Assembly: GCA_050084985.1 (NCBI GenBank)
Contig: JBITNC010000001.1
Span: 185,566,001-185,630,000, forward strand
Length of the DNA: 64,000 nt
Origin: Nageia nagi
Taxonomy: Eukaryota; Pinophyta
Direction of reading: 5' to 3'
How positions within the stretch are numbered: position 1 is the stretch's first letter; the number at the start of each line of letters is the position of its first letter. Positions 22,925 through 33,329 of the stretch are shown here, piece by piece. Position numbers and translations under genes: made by a program. A model generated the notes under the pieces. That model was given only the letters and a program-made list of their open reading frames with translations. It made no database searches and was not told the DNA's origin.

Positions 22925-24710
22925 TTTAAGATGTAGATCATTGCTGGGAATTATAAACCTAAGCAATAGTTTTCTGAGAATAGTCTTATGGAGGAAGTAA
23001 TAAGGTATTGCTTCTCTACTGGGAAAGATTGAGAAGTAGATTTGCTATGATCTGTTGTTGCTTTACTAAAGACTTTGAATTGTGTATGAGGGTGATCACC
23101 TAATATTTGCTAGCCATGGAGAAGAGGAGGAGACAACGTCATGTTAGAAAGCCAGCTCAGACTTGAAAATTGTCATCCATTCATGAAAGTGCATGAAAGA
23201 AGATTGTCAACACTTGTTCTAAAGTGAGACTTGCAGATCTACTATGAGCCATCGTGCTGCTGAGGAGGTGAAGATTGATAGAAGATGAGATCCTGCTATA
23301 ACATGTGGTCTGATGTACTATTGTTATTTGAAAAAGTGACTGCTATTGTGTAAAGGGGGACATGCTACTTAGATCTGGTTGTATGTGCTATAGGAGAAGA
23401 CTACCAACATGGGAGGAGAGCTCTTAGCTTACCACAAATCATTCTGGATGTGACATCATTGGTTGGAGAGTTCTACTATTCAATCTACTGATTGGACATG
23501 CTACTATTATTATTCTTGACTATGCTACACCTAGAATACTAGGTAATTTGAACTGATCTGGTTGGTCAGGCTATTGTCACTATTTGTGGAAATCTATCAC
23601 TCAAAAAGAAAAAAAAAACATGATGGTTTGAGCCTGGAGAGGATGTGTTGAGGAAGAGAAGCCTACAATGCTATCATGATAGTCAATGTGGAAAACCATC
23701 AGCCCTGTCAATGCCACAATGCTACCATTGAACATGCTGCATAACACTACCTGGATGTTAGGTAATGTAAATTGATCTAGCTAGAAGTGCTACAGTTACT
23801 GTGAAAGGAGATAGAAGACAATACCTATGTTGCATGATGTGAATAATATCAATAAACAATCTCTATGTTACATGACATGAAGAATTGGTTCCAACCAGCA
23901 TGGAATTGAGAAGCCCGCACATGCAAAGGATGCATTTTTTAGAGGAAAGAGAGATGTAAAGGTAGTAAGGACTACTAATACTATTCATTGTATATGGTGG
24001 CATAGTGTCAATACCTATAAAGGAGCTCGAGTCTGTTACAAAGGTGTGAAGACTATGGTGTACAAAGTTTTTTTTCATTGAGAATCTTCTGTTGAGAGTA
24101 TCAAATGGAACACACCTCTACCCATCAAATTGCCACCGTGCATCATCTCAAACATATCATGACATGACAAGAGCTAATGGGTGTTTTGTTGCATTAAAAT
24201 ATCTTATAGATAATGCATCTCTAGAATTATTTGATGAGGAAGTTTGAGTGTATGGTATTGATACAACTTTTGAAACTGTTAAACAATACATAATCCAATG
24301 CTAAACTGTTAATGAGGGTTACAAGGGAGACACAGAAGAAGAAGATTCATTTGATAGTGGTTATACTCCAAATGATATTGAGGATCCAAACTACATTCTT
24401 GAAGAACCCATAAGCATTGCATAATCTAAATCTATGGAAGCTTTTGTTCCAGCACTAGTGGAACCTGAGTTGATCATTATCAGTGATAGTGATGATATCC
24501 TCTTGCTCCTCAACCATCGAAAACTATCATTGTTAGAGATAGTGATGAGGAGATTCTGAACATAGTTGATAGAGAATATCAATCCTCTGAAGGTGATAAC
24601 TTTGGTTATAGTGTACCCTAGGAGATATAGTGCATGATTTGCTTATAATATCTATCTATTATTTATTTTAGCATCATCAAAAGCTATAAATAAAATTTTA
24701 TTTTAACACA
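22925..24710 (+). other. Copia-2 untranslated leader
   Basis: About 1.8 kb between the primer site and the gag start. This is long for a copia leader. It is richer in G and C than its surroundings. I see no conserved domain; short open stretches on either strand look like chance. Confidence 0.6.
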
Positions 24711-25655
24711 ATGACTAGTGTTAATAATCCTTTGCCCATTTCGGAGTTTAATGGTACAAAATATGAGTATTGGTCAATTTGAATGAATTACTCATTGGAA
24801 AGGGACTATGGAATATTGTAGACATGGGCTACACTGAGCCTACTGATTGGTCTATCTTGAATGAAGCTGTAAGAAAAGCAAAAGAAGAGGATCAAAAAAA
24901 GGACTCGTTAGCCCTATCACATATTCAATCAGCCTTGGTAGAAAACTTGTTTCCTAGGATTGCTTCATGTACGACTGCTCTTCAAGCATGGAAAGCATTA
25001 AAGTATGCTTATCATGGTAACACACAAGTAAAACAAGTGCTTATCATGGTAACACACAAGTAAAACAAGTGAGAATTCAGATGTTCAAAAGGGAATTTGA
25101 AAATCTAAGAATGAAGGAGGATGAGGTAGTTGGTGGCTATTGTGTTCGAGTCAAAGCAATTGTTGACCAAATGGAAACACTTGGTGAGGAAGTGAAGCCA
25201 GAAGTTGTTATGAAGAAAGTGTTGAGAACACTTCCTCAAAAATGGAACCATATTGCAATCATCATTAAGGAGTCGAAAGATCTTTCTACCCTCACTTTTG
25301 ATGCACTAATCGGTTCCTTGACATCTCATGAGGAATGACTAGAAGATCCTTCACCCTTTGGGGGTGAGGATAAAGCTTTTTCAACCCAAGGATGAGGTTA
25401 AGGCAGAGGTAAGAAATGAGGTAGAGGAGGTAGATCCTATGGAGGTGGTCAATCTTGAGGGGGAGGATCCCAAGCACCTAGCCAAGGAGTAGGTGGTAAT
25501 CAAAGTGGTAACCGAGGAGGATAATCATTCAGAGGAAGAGGAGGTGACAAATCTAACAAAGAATGTCATTATTGTCACAAACTTGGTCACTATGCTCGAG
25601 AATGCTAACTGAAAGCATCCAATGAAGGGAAATCTAATGCAAATTATGGAGAAGA
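24711..25655 (+). pseudogene. Copia-2 gag
   Basis: Starts MTSVNNPLPISEFNGTKYEYW, with a stop two codons later where other copia gags read W-S-I-R/K-M. A one-base frame change leads into LIGKGLWNIVDMGYTEP and TALQAWKALKYAYHGNTQVK. A 32-bp tandem duplication (25007-25070) shifts the frame again before MFKREFENLRMKEDEVVGGY, ending LSTLTFDALIGSLTSHEE. A Gly/Arg-rich tail has several TGA codons where CGA would give Arg. The zinc knuckle C-H-Y-C-H-K-L-G-H-Y-A-R-E-C is at 25564-25605. The product would bind RNA and form the particle; this copy cannot make it. Confidence 0.85.
25007..25070. repeat. Perfect 32-bp tandem duplication in gag
   Basis: Two adjacent identical 32-bp units starting gcttatcatggtaacacaca at 25007 and 25039. 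32 is not a multiple of three, which accounts for the gag frame change at this point. Confidence 0.95.
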
Positions 25656-25677
25656 GGAAGTAGCCTCATCTTCAAAT

Positions 25678-26129
25678 TTGTTTCTCACCTATGACCAATC
25701 ACATCAAAATCTCAATACAACTTGGATTTTGGATACGGGTTGCTCAAATCATATGACTGGGAAGAAGGAACTATTTTCCAAGGTAGATTCCTCTTATAAG
25801 TCACACATCAGTTGGGCGATGACAAAGAGCTTCAAGCTACAGGCATGGGCACCATGGAGGTACCAACCAAGGAAGGCATAAAAAAGGTACATGACATCTA
25901 TTACACTCCACATCTCAAGCATAATTTGCTTAGTGTAGGACAAATGATGGAAAAAAATTATAAACTTGTTTTTGAAGATGGCACTTGTGTCATTTCTGAT
26001 AAAAATAATGGTAATAGAGTTGTTACTACTATATCTATGACCAAGAATAGATTATTTCCTCTAAAATTTGGGGAACATGATAATGCCCAACTTGTTAATG
26101 TAACCATTGAGAATCCAAGTGTACTTTAG
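25678..26129 (+). pseudogene. Copia-2 aspartic protease
   Basis: Begins near TWILDTGCSNHMTGKKELFS (active-site D-T-G). A frameshift near 25810 moves to the frame reading LQATGMGTMEVPTKEGIKKV, then HLKHNLLSVGQMMEKNYKLV and the end of the pre-integrase segment. The order and wording are standard for copia. The protease would release gag, protease, integrase and RT from the polyprotein. Confidence 0.87.
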
Positions 26130-27055
26130 CACTTGCGATATGGTCATCTCAACTTTGACAATTTGAACGTGTTAACTTCACAAAATATGGTCTATGGACT
26201 ACCAAAAGTTCAAGCTTCAAAGGAGGAGGTATGCGAAGGATGTGCTTTGGGAAAGCATGCATGTACAAATTTCCAAAAGATGAAGCATGGTGAGCTAATT
26301 ATCCATTATAATTGGTCCATTCAGACATTTGTGGGCTGATGCAAACTAAAAGTTGGGGTAATCATCGGTACTTTCTTACATTTATTGATGATTTCACTAG
26401 ACTATGTTGGGTCTACTTTTTGCAGACTAAGGATCAAGCATTTGCATGTTTTCAAGATTTCAAGAATGATTTAGAAAAATAAAGTGGTTTTCTTATTAAA
26501 TGCCTAAGAACTGATAATGGAGGAGAATTTTGCTCGAAGGAATTTCTACAATTTTGTAAGGATGTTGGGATAAAAAGGTAATATACTGCTTCTTACACTC
26601 CTCAACAAAATGGTGTGGCTGAAAGGAAAAATTGCACCATTATTGAAATGACCAAATCCATGCTATAGTAAAAAAGGCTCAGTAATATGTATTGGGCTGA
26701 AGCTATTAGAACTAGTGTGTACATTCTGAATCGGTGTCCTACTTCTAGCTTAGATGGAATCACTCCCTATGAGGGATGGTATGGCAAGAAACCAAATGTC
26801 AAACACTTTCATGTTTTTGGTTGTCTTGCATATGCACATATTCCAGATGAGAAAAGACAAAAACTTGATCCCAAAAGTCATGCTTGCATTTTCCTTGGAT
26901 ATTGTGGGTCTACAAAAGCCTATAGACTCTATAATCCCCACACAAATAAGGTCTTGATTTATCAAGATGTGATTTTTGATGAAGGGGGAGTTTGGGGTCA
27001 TCAAAAGTTGTATACTAATGATGGATCTCATCATGAAAATACATCTCAAGTTTAG
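26130..27055 (+). pseudogene. Copia-2 integrase
   Basis: The pre-integrase zinc region reads RYGHLNFDNLNVL and then CEGCALGKHA (26133-26265). After a frame change near 26300 comes the core, with the catalytic triad intact: Asp at 26324 (S-D-I-C-G), Asp at 26513 (R-T-D-N-G-G-E-F) and Glu at 26621 (N-G-V-A-E-R-K-N). Stops at 26480 and again before 26700 interrupt it. The tail includes HFHVFGCLAYAHIP and AYRLYNPHTNKVLIYQDVIF. It inserts cDNA into the host genome in working copies. Confidence 0.9.
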
Positions 27056-27175
27056 CCATCTAGAAAGACCAATCCTGAGGATATTACTCAAAATACTACA
27101 GGGCCAATTGAGAAATCTAGTACTATCTCAGGTGCTAAGAGAAAGAGTCTTGAGAAGAATCATCCATCATTTCAA

Positions 27176-28260
27176 ATGTTGGATATGAATTTTCAAAGAA
27201 GGTACACTAGAAGCCAATCTAGTGAAATGCATGATGTCTTGGAAAGACTTGAAAATATCCACCTATTTGGAGATGATGATTCTCAAGAACCTAAGGGTGA
27301 TATGGTGCATTATGCTCTTATGTCCAATGTTGAGCTTGAGCCTTCTAGCTTTGAATAGGCATGTGAGTCTAATATATGGTAGGAAGCTATGCAGGTAGAA
27401 ATCAACTCCATCAACAAGAATGACACATGGGAGCTAGTTGAGCTTCCACAAGGCAAGAAATGTGTTGGTTGCAAATGGGTCTATAAGACTAAACTCAAAC
27501 CTGATGGAAGCATTGATAAACACAAAGCAAGACTAGTAGCAAAAGGTTTTACTCAAAAGTATGGATTTGACTATGAGGAAACATTTGCTCTTGTCATTCG
27601 ACAAGAGACCATCAGATTAGCACTCTCATTGGCTGCTCCTAAAGGATGGAACATCCAGCATATGGATGTTAAGAGTGCATTTTTGAATGGATATTTGAAT
27701 GAGGAGGTTTATGTGAACCAACCTCAAGGATTTGTAGAACAAGGTAAGGAGAACCTTGTCTACAAGTTGAAGAAGTCATTATATGGTTTGAAATAGACTC
27801 CGAGGGCATGGTACTCTTGCATTGATGGCTACTTCACTAAATATAGTTTTACTAGGAGCAAAAGTGAACCGACACTCTACTACATGAACAAAGGTAAAGA
27901 TATCCTAATTGTGTGTTTGTATGTGGATGATCTTATATTCATGGGTAGTAGTAACAAACTGAATAAGGTTTTCTAGAATTCTATGATGCAAGAATTCAAG
28001 ATGATAGATCTAGGTTTGATGCATTATTTCCTAGGCATGGAAATACATCAAAAGGAGAATGAGATCTTAATTTGTCAACTTAAGTATGCTTAGGACATGC
28101 TCAAGAAGTTTGCTATGGAGAAGTGCACACCAATTGCAAGTCTGATAGGACATGGGATTCAGTTATGCAAAGAAGATGGAGCATCAAAAGTTGATAAGAC
28201 AAATTACAAAAGTATTGTTAGAAGTCTAATGTTTCTCACCAATATATGGCTAGATATTTA
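27176..28260 (+). pseudogene. Copia-2 reverse transcriptase
   Basis: One frame throughout with stop codons. Motifs in order: VGCKWVYKTKLKPDGSIDKH, KARLVAKGFTQKYGFDYEET, HMDVKSAFLNGYLNEEVYV, KLKKSLYGLK then a TAG (27794) then TPRAWY, and the catalytic Y-V-D-D at 27920-27931. The stops at 27794 and 28259 each stand where a Gln is expected (CAG to TAG). The length is normal for copia RT. Confidence 0.93.
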
Positions 28261-28875
28261 GTATGCAATTTCCCTAGTTTCAAGGTATATGGCTAATCCA
28301 TCAGAACTTCATCTACAAGTAGCTAAGAGAATCTTGAGGTATGTAAAAGGTACAATGGATTATGGGATTCACTACTACAAAATAGATGTTGCAAAGTTGG
28401 TTGGTTTCAATGACAATGATTGGGGAAGTAACATTGATGATAGAAAGTCTACTTCAGGAAATTATTTTAGTCTTGGGTTAGGGCTTATTTCTTGGTGTTC
28501 AAAGAAGTAGATAGTTGTAGCTCTATCATCTACTGAGGTTGAGTACATAGTAGTGACACATGCTAGTACCCAAGTCTTATGGCTACGAAAGATACTTGAA
28601 GAGATTGGTGAACAACAGAATGATCCTACCATCCTATATAGTGACAACATGAGTGCCATCCAGTTGGCATACAATCCAATCCACCATAAAAGATTAAAGC
28701 ACTTTGACATGAAATATCATTTCATTCGAGACATGGTGGAAAAGAAAGTGGTTGAGCTAAAGCATTGCAGTACTCTGGACAACATTACAAATATCTTCAC
28801 TAAAGGCATTGCCAAAGCTCAATTTTTAAATTTGAGAGATTGCTTGGTCAGCCCTCTCATCTTTAAGGGGGAGAA
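28261..28875 (+). pseudogene. Copia-2 RNase H and 3' end
   Basis: Reads PSELHLQVAKRILRYVKGTM, then DNDWGSNIDDRKSTSGNYFS, a TAG at 28508 in place of Gln, then ALSSTEVEYIVVTHASTQVL, SDNMSAIQLAYNPIHHKRLK and ALKHCST-like sequence ending in ITNIFTKGI. Catalytic Asp/Glu positions (D in DNDW, E in STEVEY, D in SDN) are kept. The purine tract taagggggagaa (28864-28875) ends the internal region. Confidence 0.92.
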
Positions 28876-29124
28876 TGTTAGATTAATATCTAATATATAG
28901 TTTGTAATATATTAGATAGTGATTATTAATAAACACATGGTCAAATGTGACTATGCCTAGGAATTAGGATTAGATAAACCTTTCTTACTATTTTCTAGGT
29001 AGACTTGTTCACATATAGCATATTTCAATTTTTAGTTGATTTAGAGAGGATTTCTCTCACACTATTGTAAGGCTATATCAGCCTATATATATATTCTTAA
29101 TTCTATGAAGAAGTACTTCAGTCA
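28876..29124 (+). repeat. 3' LTR of copia-2
   Basis: Starts TGTTAGATTAATATC, ends CTTCAGTCA. See the 5' LTR for the comparison. Confidence 0.93.
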
Positions 29125-30038
29125 ATATAGTTCAAACCCAAGAGCATTATAATATTTATATCAATATATTCCATTAACCAAGATAACCATCATCCTTTCT
29201 ATTTGTTCAATTTGTGCCAAATAAGGTTGACATATCACCAACTAGTAACCTACACTTGAGTCTATCATCCCTTTAAAATGCCATGCTTCATAAAAAGAAA
29301 AATGTTCCTAGATTACACAATAGTCTCATATCCTACTAACATTATCTTATTCAATATTCATAACATTGATGGATACATCTTTTTTAGTGTTCATCTTTTT
29401 TAGGATAAAATGTATATGGTTATTCCTTTATTTTGTTGTTGAATTACCAATTTTTGATATGATTGTACACTCAAAATTTTAGAAAAATCATGACCAATTA
29501 CATGCTTTCTCTATGTTGATAATTTTGTGAGGTATATTGTATCATAAGAAGGGGGCGCAAAGCAACATTATGAGTATACTTATGAGGAAGCTACATTTTA
29601 CAAAGCATAAGGTGTATGCAAGTTTCAAACAAGAAGGTACAAATCATTAAGAAGACTTGAAAAATAATTATATTTTCATTTGAGATGATTTTTCCATTTT
29701 ATAAGCTTCTACCACATAAAAGAGACATCTTTATATAATGGGTTGGTCCATACTGAATCAAAAGAATGTTGATATCAATTTCAGTAGGCTATTGGAGACA
29801 AAGTGACAAAACTTTATATTGATTTTCATCTTCAATGATTAAAGGAAGAATAAATCTAACTTTAAAAACCTTCTTAGAGGCAAAGACAAAAAAAAGTATG
29901 TGTGTAAGCTAACTATGTTATCAATCTTATGGATGAAAACCAACTTTGTTGATGGTCACATGGGTAAAAACTAGCATAGATAGTAGCTATATTTTGAAAA
30001 AAAATAGTTAGCAATTATGAGATTGAAAATAATTTTTT
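29125..30038 (+). pseudogene. Athila-like relic, middle part
   Basis: Directly right of copia-2 one frame gives ICSICAK and then H-I-T-N..P-T-L-E near 29205-29260, resembling the C-S-I-C-x-x-x-H gag knuckle found at 61590 in the second Athila-like element. Later, at 29930-29990, occur copies of the ccaact..gttgrtgg motif also seen at 62822. It reads as the continuation of 21700-22660 with copia-2 removed. No protease or RT is visible. Confidence 0.35.
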
Positions 30039-30485
30039 TGATGAAATTAACCTTTTTTGAATTAATATCTAGTCTATCAATATATCAAGAAGGCACTTAC
30101 AACATCAACATAATACCCCAATACCACAAGCCAATCACACAATGAACACAAGATATAAAATGGTTCCTCCCTCCTTGAGAGTACATCCACTAACTAATAT
30201 CTTCTTATTCTCAAGGACCTCTCTTACAGAATCTATCCTCTCTCCAAACCCTAAACCAAGCTTTACAATTATTTTCATTACAATGAAAGGAGGGGTACCT
30301 CTCTAAGAAGAAACCCACCCTTTAACCTCCATTTAACCCAAGTGTAAGGTTAAAAGTATTTCTATATTTATTCCTCTTTCTATATTTATCCCCTTATGCT
30401 TTAAGGTATCTAAAGATACTTTAAACATGAAGTGAATTTATATTAAAGAGAAATATTACATAATATTACATTACAAATTCTAACA
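30039..30485 (-). repeat. 3' LTR of copia-3
   Basis: 447 bp, plus strand TGATGAAATTAACC to AATTCTAACA. It pairs with 35761-36213: shared gtggttcctccctcct/atggttcctccctcct, gagtacatccactaact, attattttcattacaatga and taaggtatctaaagatac. It lacks the segment ctatttataa present in the other copy (about 36029), so a TATA-like element has been lost here. Confidence 0.88.
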
Positions 30486-31559
30486 CTCCTTGTTAATGTA
30501 ATATTGAGATAAAGTGTAGAGAAATAAGAAAGATAGAGTAAGAGAAGTTCTCCTCCAAAGAGATACAAGTAAAGATGAGAAATTTTACATCTTTGAGATA
30601 TAAGCAATATCTTAGTTTGAGATTCACTATAATACCATTTGAAAAAATAGTTTACAATACAATCATTAACCATAATTGGTTTCACTGTAACTATAGTCAA
30701 TAACATTGAGTTGACATGTGAGCCTTCATGAGCTTGCCCACCTAAAGTAACCTGCATTCTTAAGATGAAACCTGCAAGCTACAATATGCTCATAAATAAG
30801 ATCAGTTAGATGCATCATATAAATATTCATATCAATCATAAGATAAATGAACTAAGTAATGCCATCTATAAATTGATCAATGATGCACTATAAGTTATCA
30901 CAAAGATGCCAAGCTAATACTTATAGTCATTTGTTGTATATTAGAAACATGTGTTGATAAACAATAAAAAGAGCATATGCATATATCAATCACTCACATA
31001 TGGATAACCATATAATACCAACAAACACATACTAATTTCTTGTATTTTGTTCCTCACACAAAGAGAACTAACCATTAAGGTGTACATTTAAGATCAACAC
31101 TATACAACTAAATATCCTCCTAAGGATGAAGTTGTCATCACAAATATGAATTCGATATAGAGGGATGAAGTTTTCATAATAAACATTAATTCAATATAGG
31201 AATTCAAACTTCACTCGCCCTTTGAGGAAACTTCACTACCATAAGAGACTTTCAAAGTGTGTAGAACAAAGTTTCTAAAGTATCTAGTGAATAAATTAAA
31301 AGAGTCAAAGTCAAATGAATAGAGCTATAGGTTCTCCATCAAGAACTTTTACCCTAATATAATATGCTTGGATTTGTAATGAATTATAATTCATCACTTA
31401 AGATGTCAACCCCATATTTATAGTCACCTAAAGAGCAATGTATGAACAAAGTATACAAACAAAAGAAAGTGTGAAACAACTTTATGAAAGTAAAAGGAAA
31501 AAATAATGGATTCACCAAGAAGTCAACCTTTACTCCCTTTTTGAAGGCAACTTCACCAA

Positions 31560-32440
31560 CCCAATAGAATCCCTAAGCTTATAGGACTAGGCTTCAAGAA
31601 GGGGATTGGTGAATAAATCAACAAATTTTAAGATAGATGGATAATATTACAAGTGTAGAAGACCATCTAAAACCTTCTCTTTGATGAAATGAGCTTGGAT
31701 TTTTACATATTTTGTTCTCTAATGGAAAATATGATTCTTTGGAAAAGTAATAACTAATTTATTATCTAAACAAATTTGACAAGGATGAACTTTCTCATAC
31801 CCAACTTCTTTTAGTAGATGCCTCAACTAGATGTATTCTTGGGATGCAACTAACATTGCATGATATTCAACCTATGTGGTGGAGAGAGCAATAGTAGGCT
31901 TTTTCTTGAAATCCCAAGAGATAACACCTAAACCAATGCTAAAAATATAAGTAGAGGTTGATTTTTTGTCATCTCTATCTTCCCCATAGTTAGAATTTGA
32001 GAATCCTAAGAGAATAAATGAGGTCAACTTATCATACTTATGAGCAAGATCTTTAGTGCTTTCAACATATCTCAAAATTTGCTTAACTACATTGAGTTCC
32101 TCAACATATGGCTTTTGCATAAAGTGAACCAAAAAATTCATAATGAAGGCAATATTTGGCTTGGAGATAGTTAGATATACTAGACTACCAATTATTTGCC
32201 TATAAGTTGTAGCATCTACCAACTTAGAGTTGAAACTAAGAGACAAAGTGATTTTAGGAGAAACTAAGATTGTAATAGATTTGCACTCCTCCATTTCAAA
32301 TTTATACAAGATATTTGAGATATACTTAGATTGAATAAGATAAGTATAATCCTTGTATTGGAAAACTTACATACCAAGGTAGTAGTGCAATAAATCAAGG
32401 TTTGTCATTTCAAAAGTTGCCTTAATTTTGGATATGCAAT
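31560..32440 (-). pseudogene. Copia-3 RT C-terminus and RNase H
   Basis: The 145-codon open frame (32309-31872) reads TYRQIIGSLVYLTISKPNIA, then FLVHFMQKPYVEELNVVKQI, LRYVESTKDLAHKYDK and DDKKSTSTYIFSIGLGVISW. Just upstream is HYYLGMQVFQYKDYTYLIQ-like RT tail. After 31872 broken frames continue with V-E-Y-H-A-M and the H-x-R-T-K-Y-V-K-I motif. This is unmistakable copia RNase H, of a different family from copia-2. The catalytic Asp-Asp-W region reads S-N-S-N-Y, so activity is lost. Confidence 0.88.
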
Positions 32441-32616
32441 CTTATATGAGAACTATATTATTCCTTGTATAGTAGCTAAATAATGCAATTAATGCAAATG
32501 GAGTTGATTAATGCACTATTGCTCTACTTTATGAATATTCACACATATATCAAAAATATGGTAATAACATGTATAAAAAATTTAGTGTTGTTTACTTATA
32601 TTCTATATTCATTTTA

Positions 32617-33320
32617 TTAATCATAAAATGCATAAAAGATAGAGCATGCATTCATTTGGTTATGGCTCTTCTTTTTGAAGTGAGGTTTCATTGGACCTAG
32701 TTCCATAGAAGGTTCCTTAGTAGTGATGATCAACACTTTATTGTTAAGAATTTTCTCATGTTTCAAGAGAAGCCTTGATAAATTTTTCAAAGAGAACACT
32801 TCTTTCTCATCATCAAATATAACTTTAATAATAGTCAAAAAGTAGCTAAATTTAGTAGAGAGGCTTTGAAGGATAATGAAAGTCAGAAACTCATCATTAA
32901 TCTAATTGCAACCACACCCTACAAGTTGGGTCCTAAGGTTAATAAATTTATTCAAATGTATTTCCACACTTTGTTTTTCCTCTTGATATGATTGCAGTAA
33001 ATTTTGAATAATGGTGAATCTTCTAAAGAATTTGGTGCCAAGGTAGATACTCTTAAATTTATCCCAAGCTTCCTTTCTAGAGTTTGAAGAAGATATCATG
33101 AGGAGGATTTCATTTGAAATAACACAAAATCATAGAGATTGTCAAATCATTCTTTGTATTATAAGCTTCAAGTTCCTTCTCCCCTGATGGAGCAACTTGG
33201 TTTTCACTAATAATCATCCAAAGTTTTTGGCTTAAAGTTCTTCTTTCATCCTAGATACCTAATTACCATAATTGGAACCATCTAAGATATTCTTGGATGT
33301 AAAAGAGTCTCCCATTAATG
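32617..33320 (-). pseudogene. Copia-3 gag
   Basis: The minus strand reads DGSNYGN, then ISSSNSRKEAWDKFKSIYLG, FTIIQNLLQSYQEEKQSVEI and HLNKFINLRTQLVGCGCN; after one stop it continues to FSLKNLSRLLLKHEKILNNK. This is the copia gag fold (W-x-x-L-x-x-x-Y/F-x-G, M-x-E-x-x-S-v-x-x-y-x-x-x-x-x-x-x-x-x-L). No zinc knuckle follows; the frame ends and RT tail sequence begins soon after, marking the deletion point near 32440-32617. Confidence 0.8.
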
Positions 33321-33329
33321 TAAAATAAT

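Larger units (their letters stand above)
22661..29124 (+). mobile_element. Copia-2: nearly complete Ty1/copia retrotransposon
   Basis: 6.46 kb with 249-bp LTRs (22661-22909 and 28876-29124), a perfect TGGTATCAGAGC primer site (22913), gag, protease, integrase, RT and RNase H in the normal copia order, and a polypurine tract directly before the 3' LTR. Counting by eye, the LTRs differ at about eight positions (about 97% identical), the youngest-looking insertion in the window. From about 26320 to 28900 integrase, RT and RNase H share one frame, broken only by stop codons. It lies inside an Athila-like relic. No target duplication could be recognised (aaaat on the left, atata on the right). Confidence 0.93.

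Noticed and set aside
26750-27091. Minus-strand open frame of 113 codons
   Set aside because: Antisense shadow of the copia-2 integrase C-terminus.
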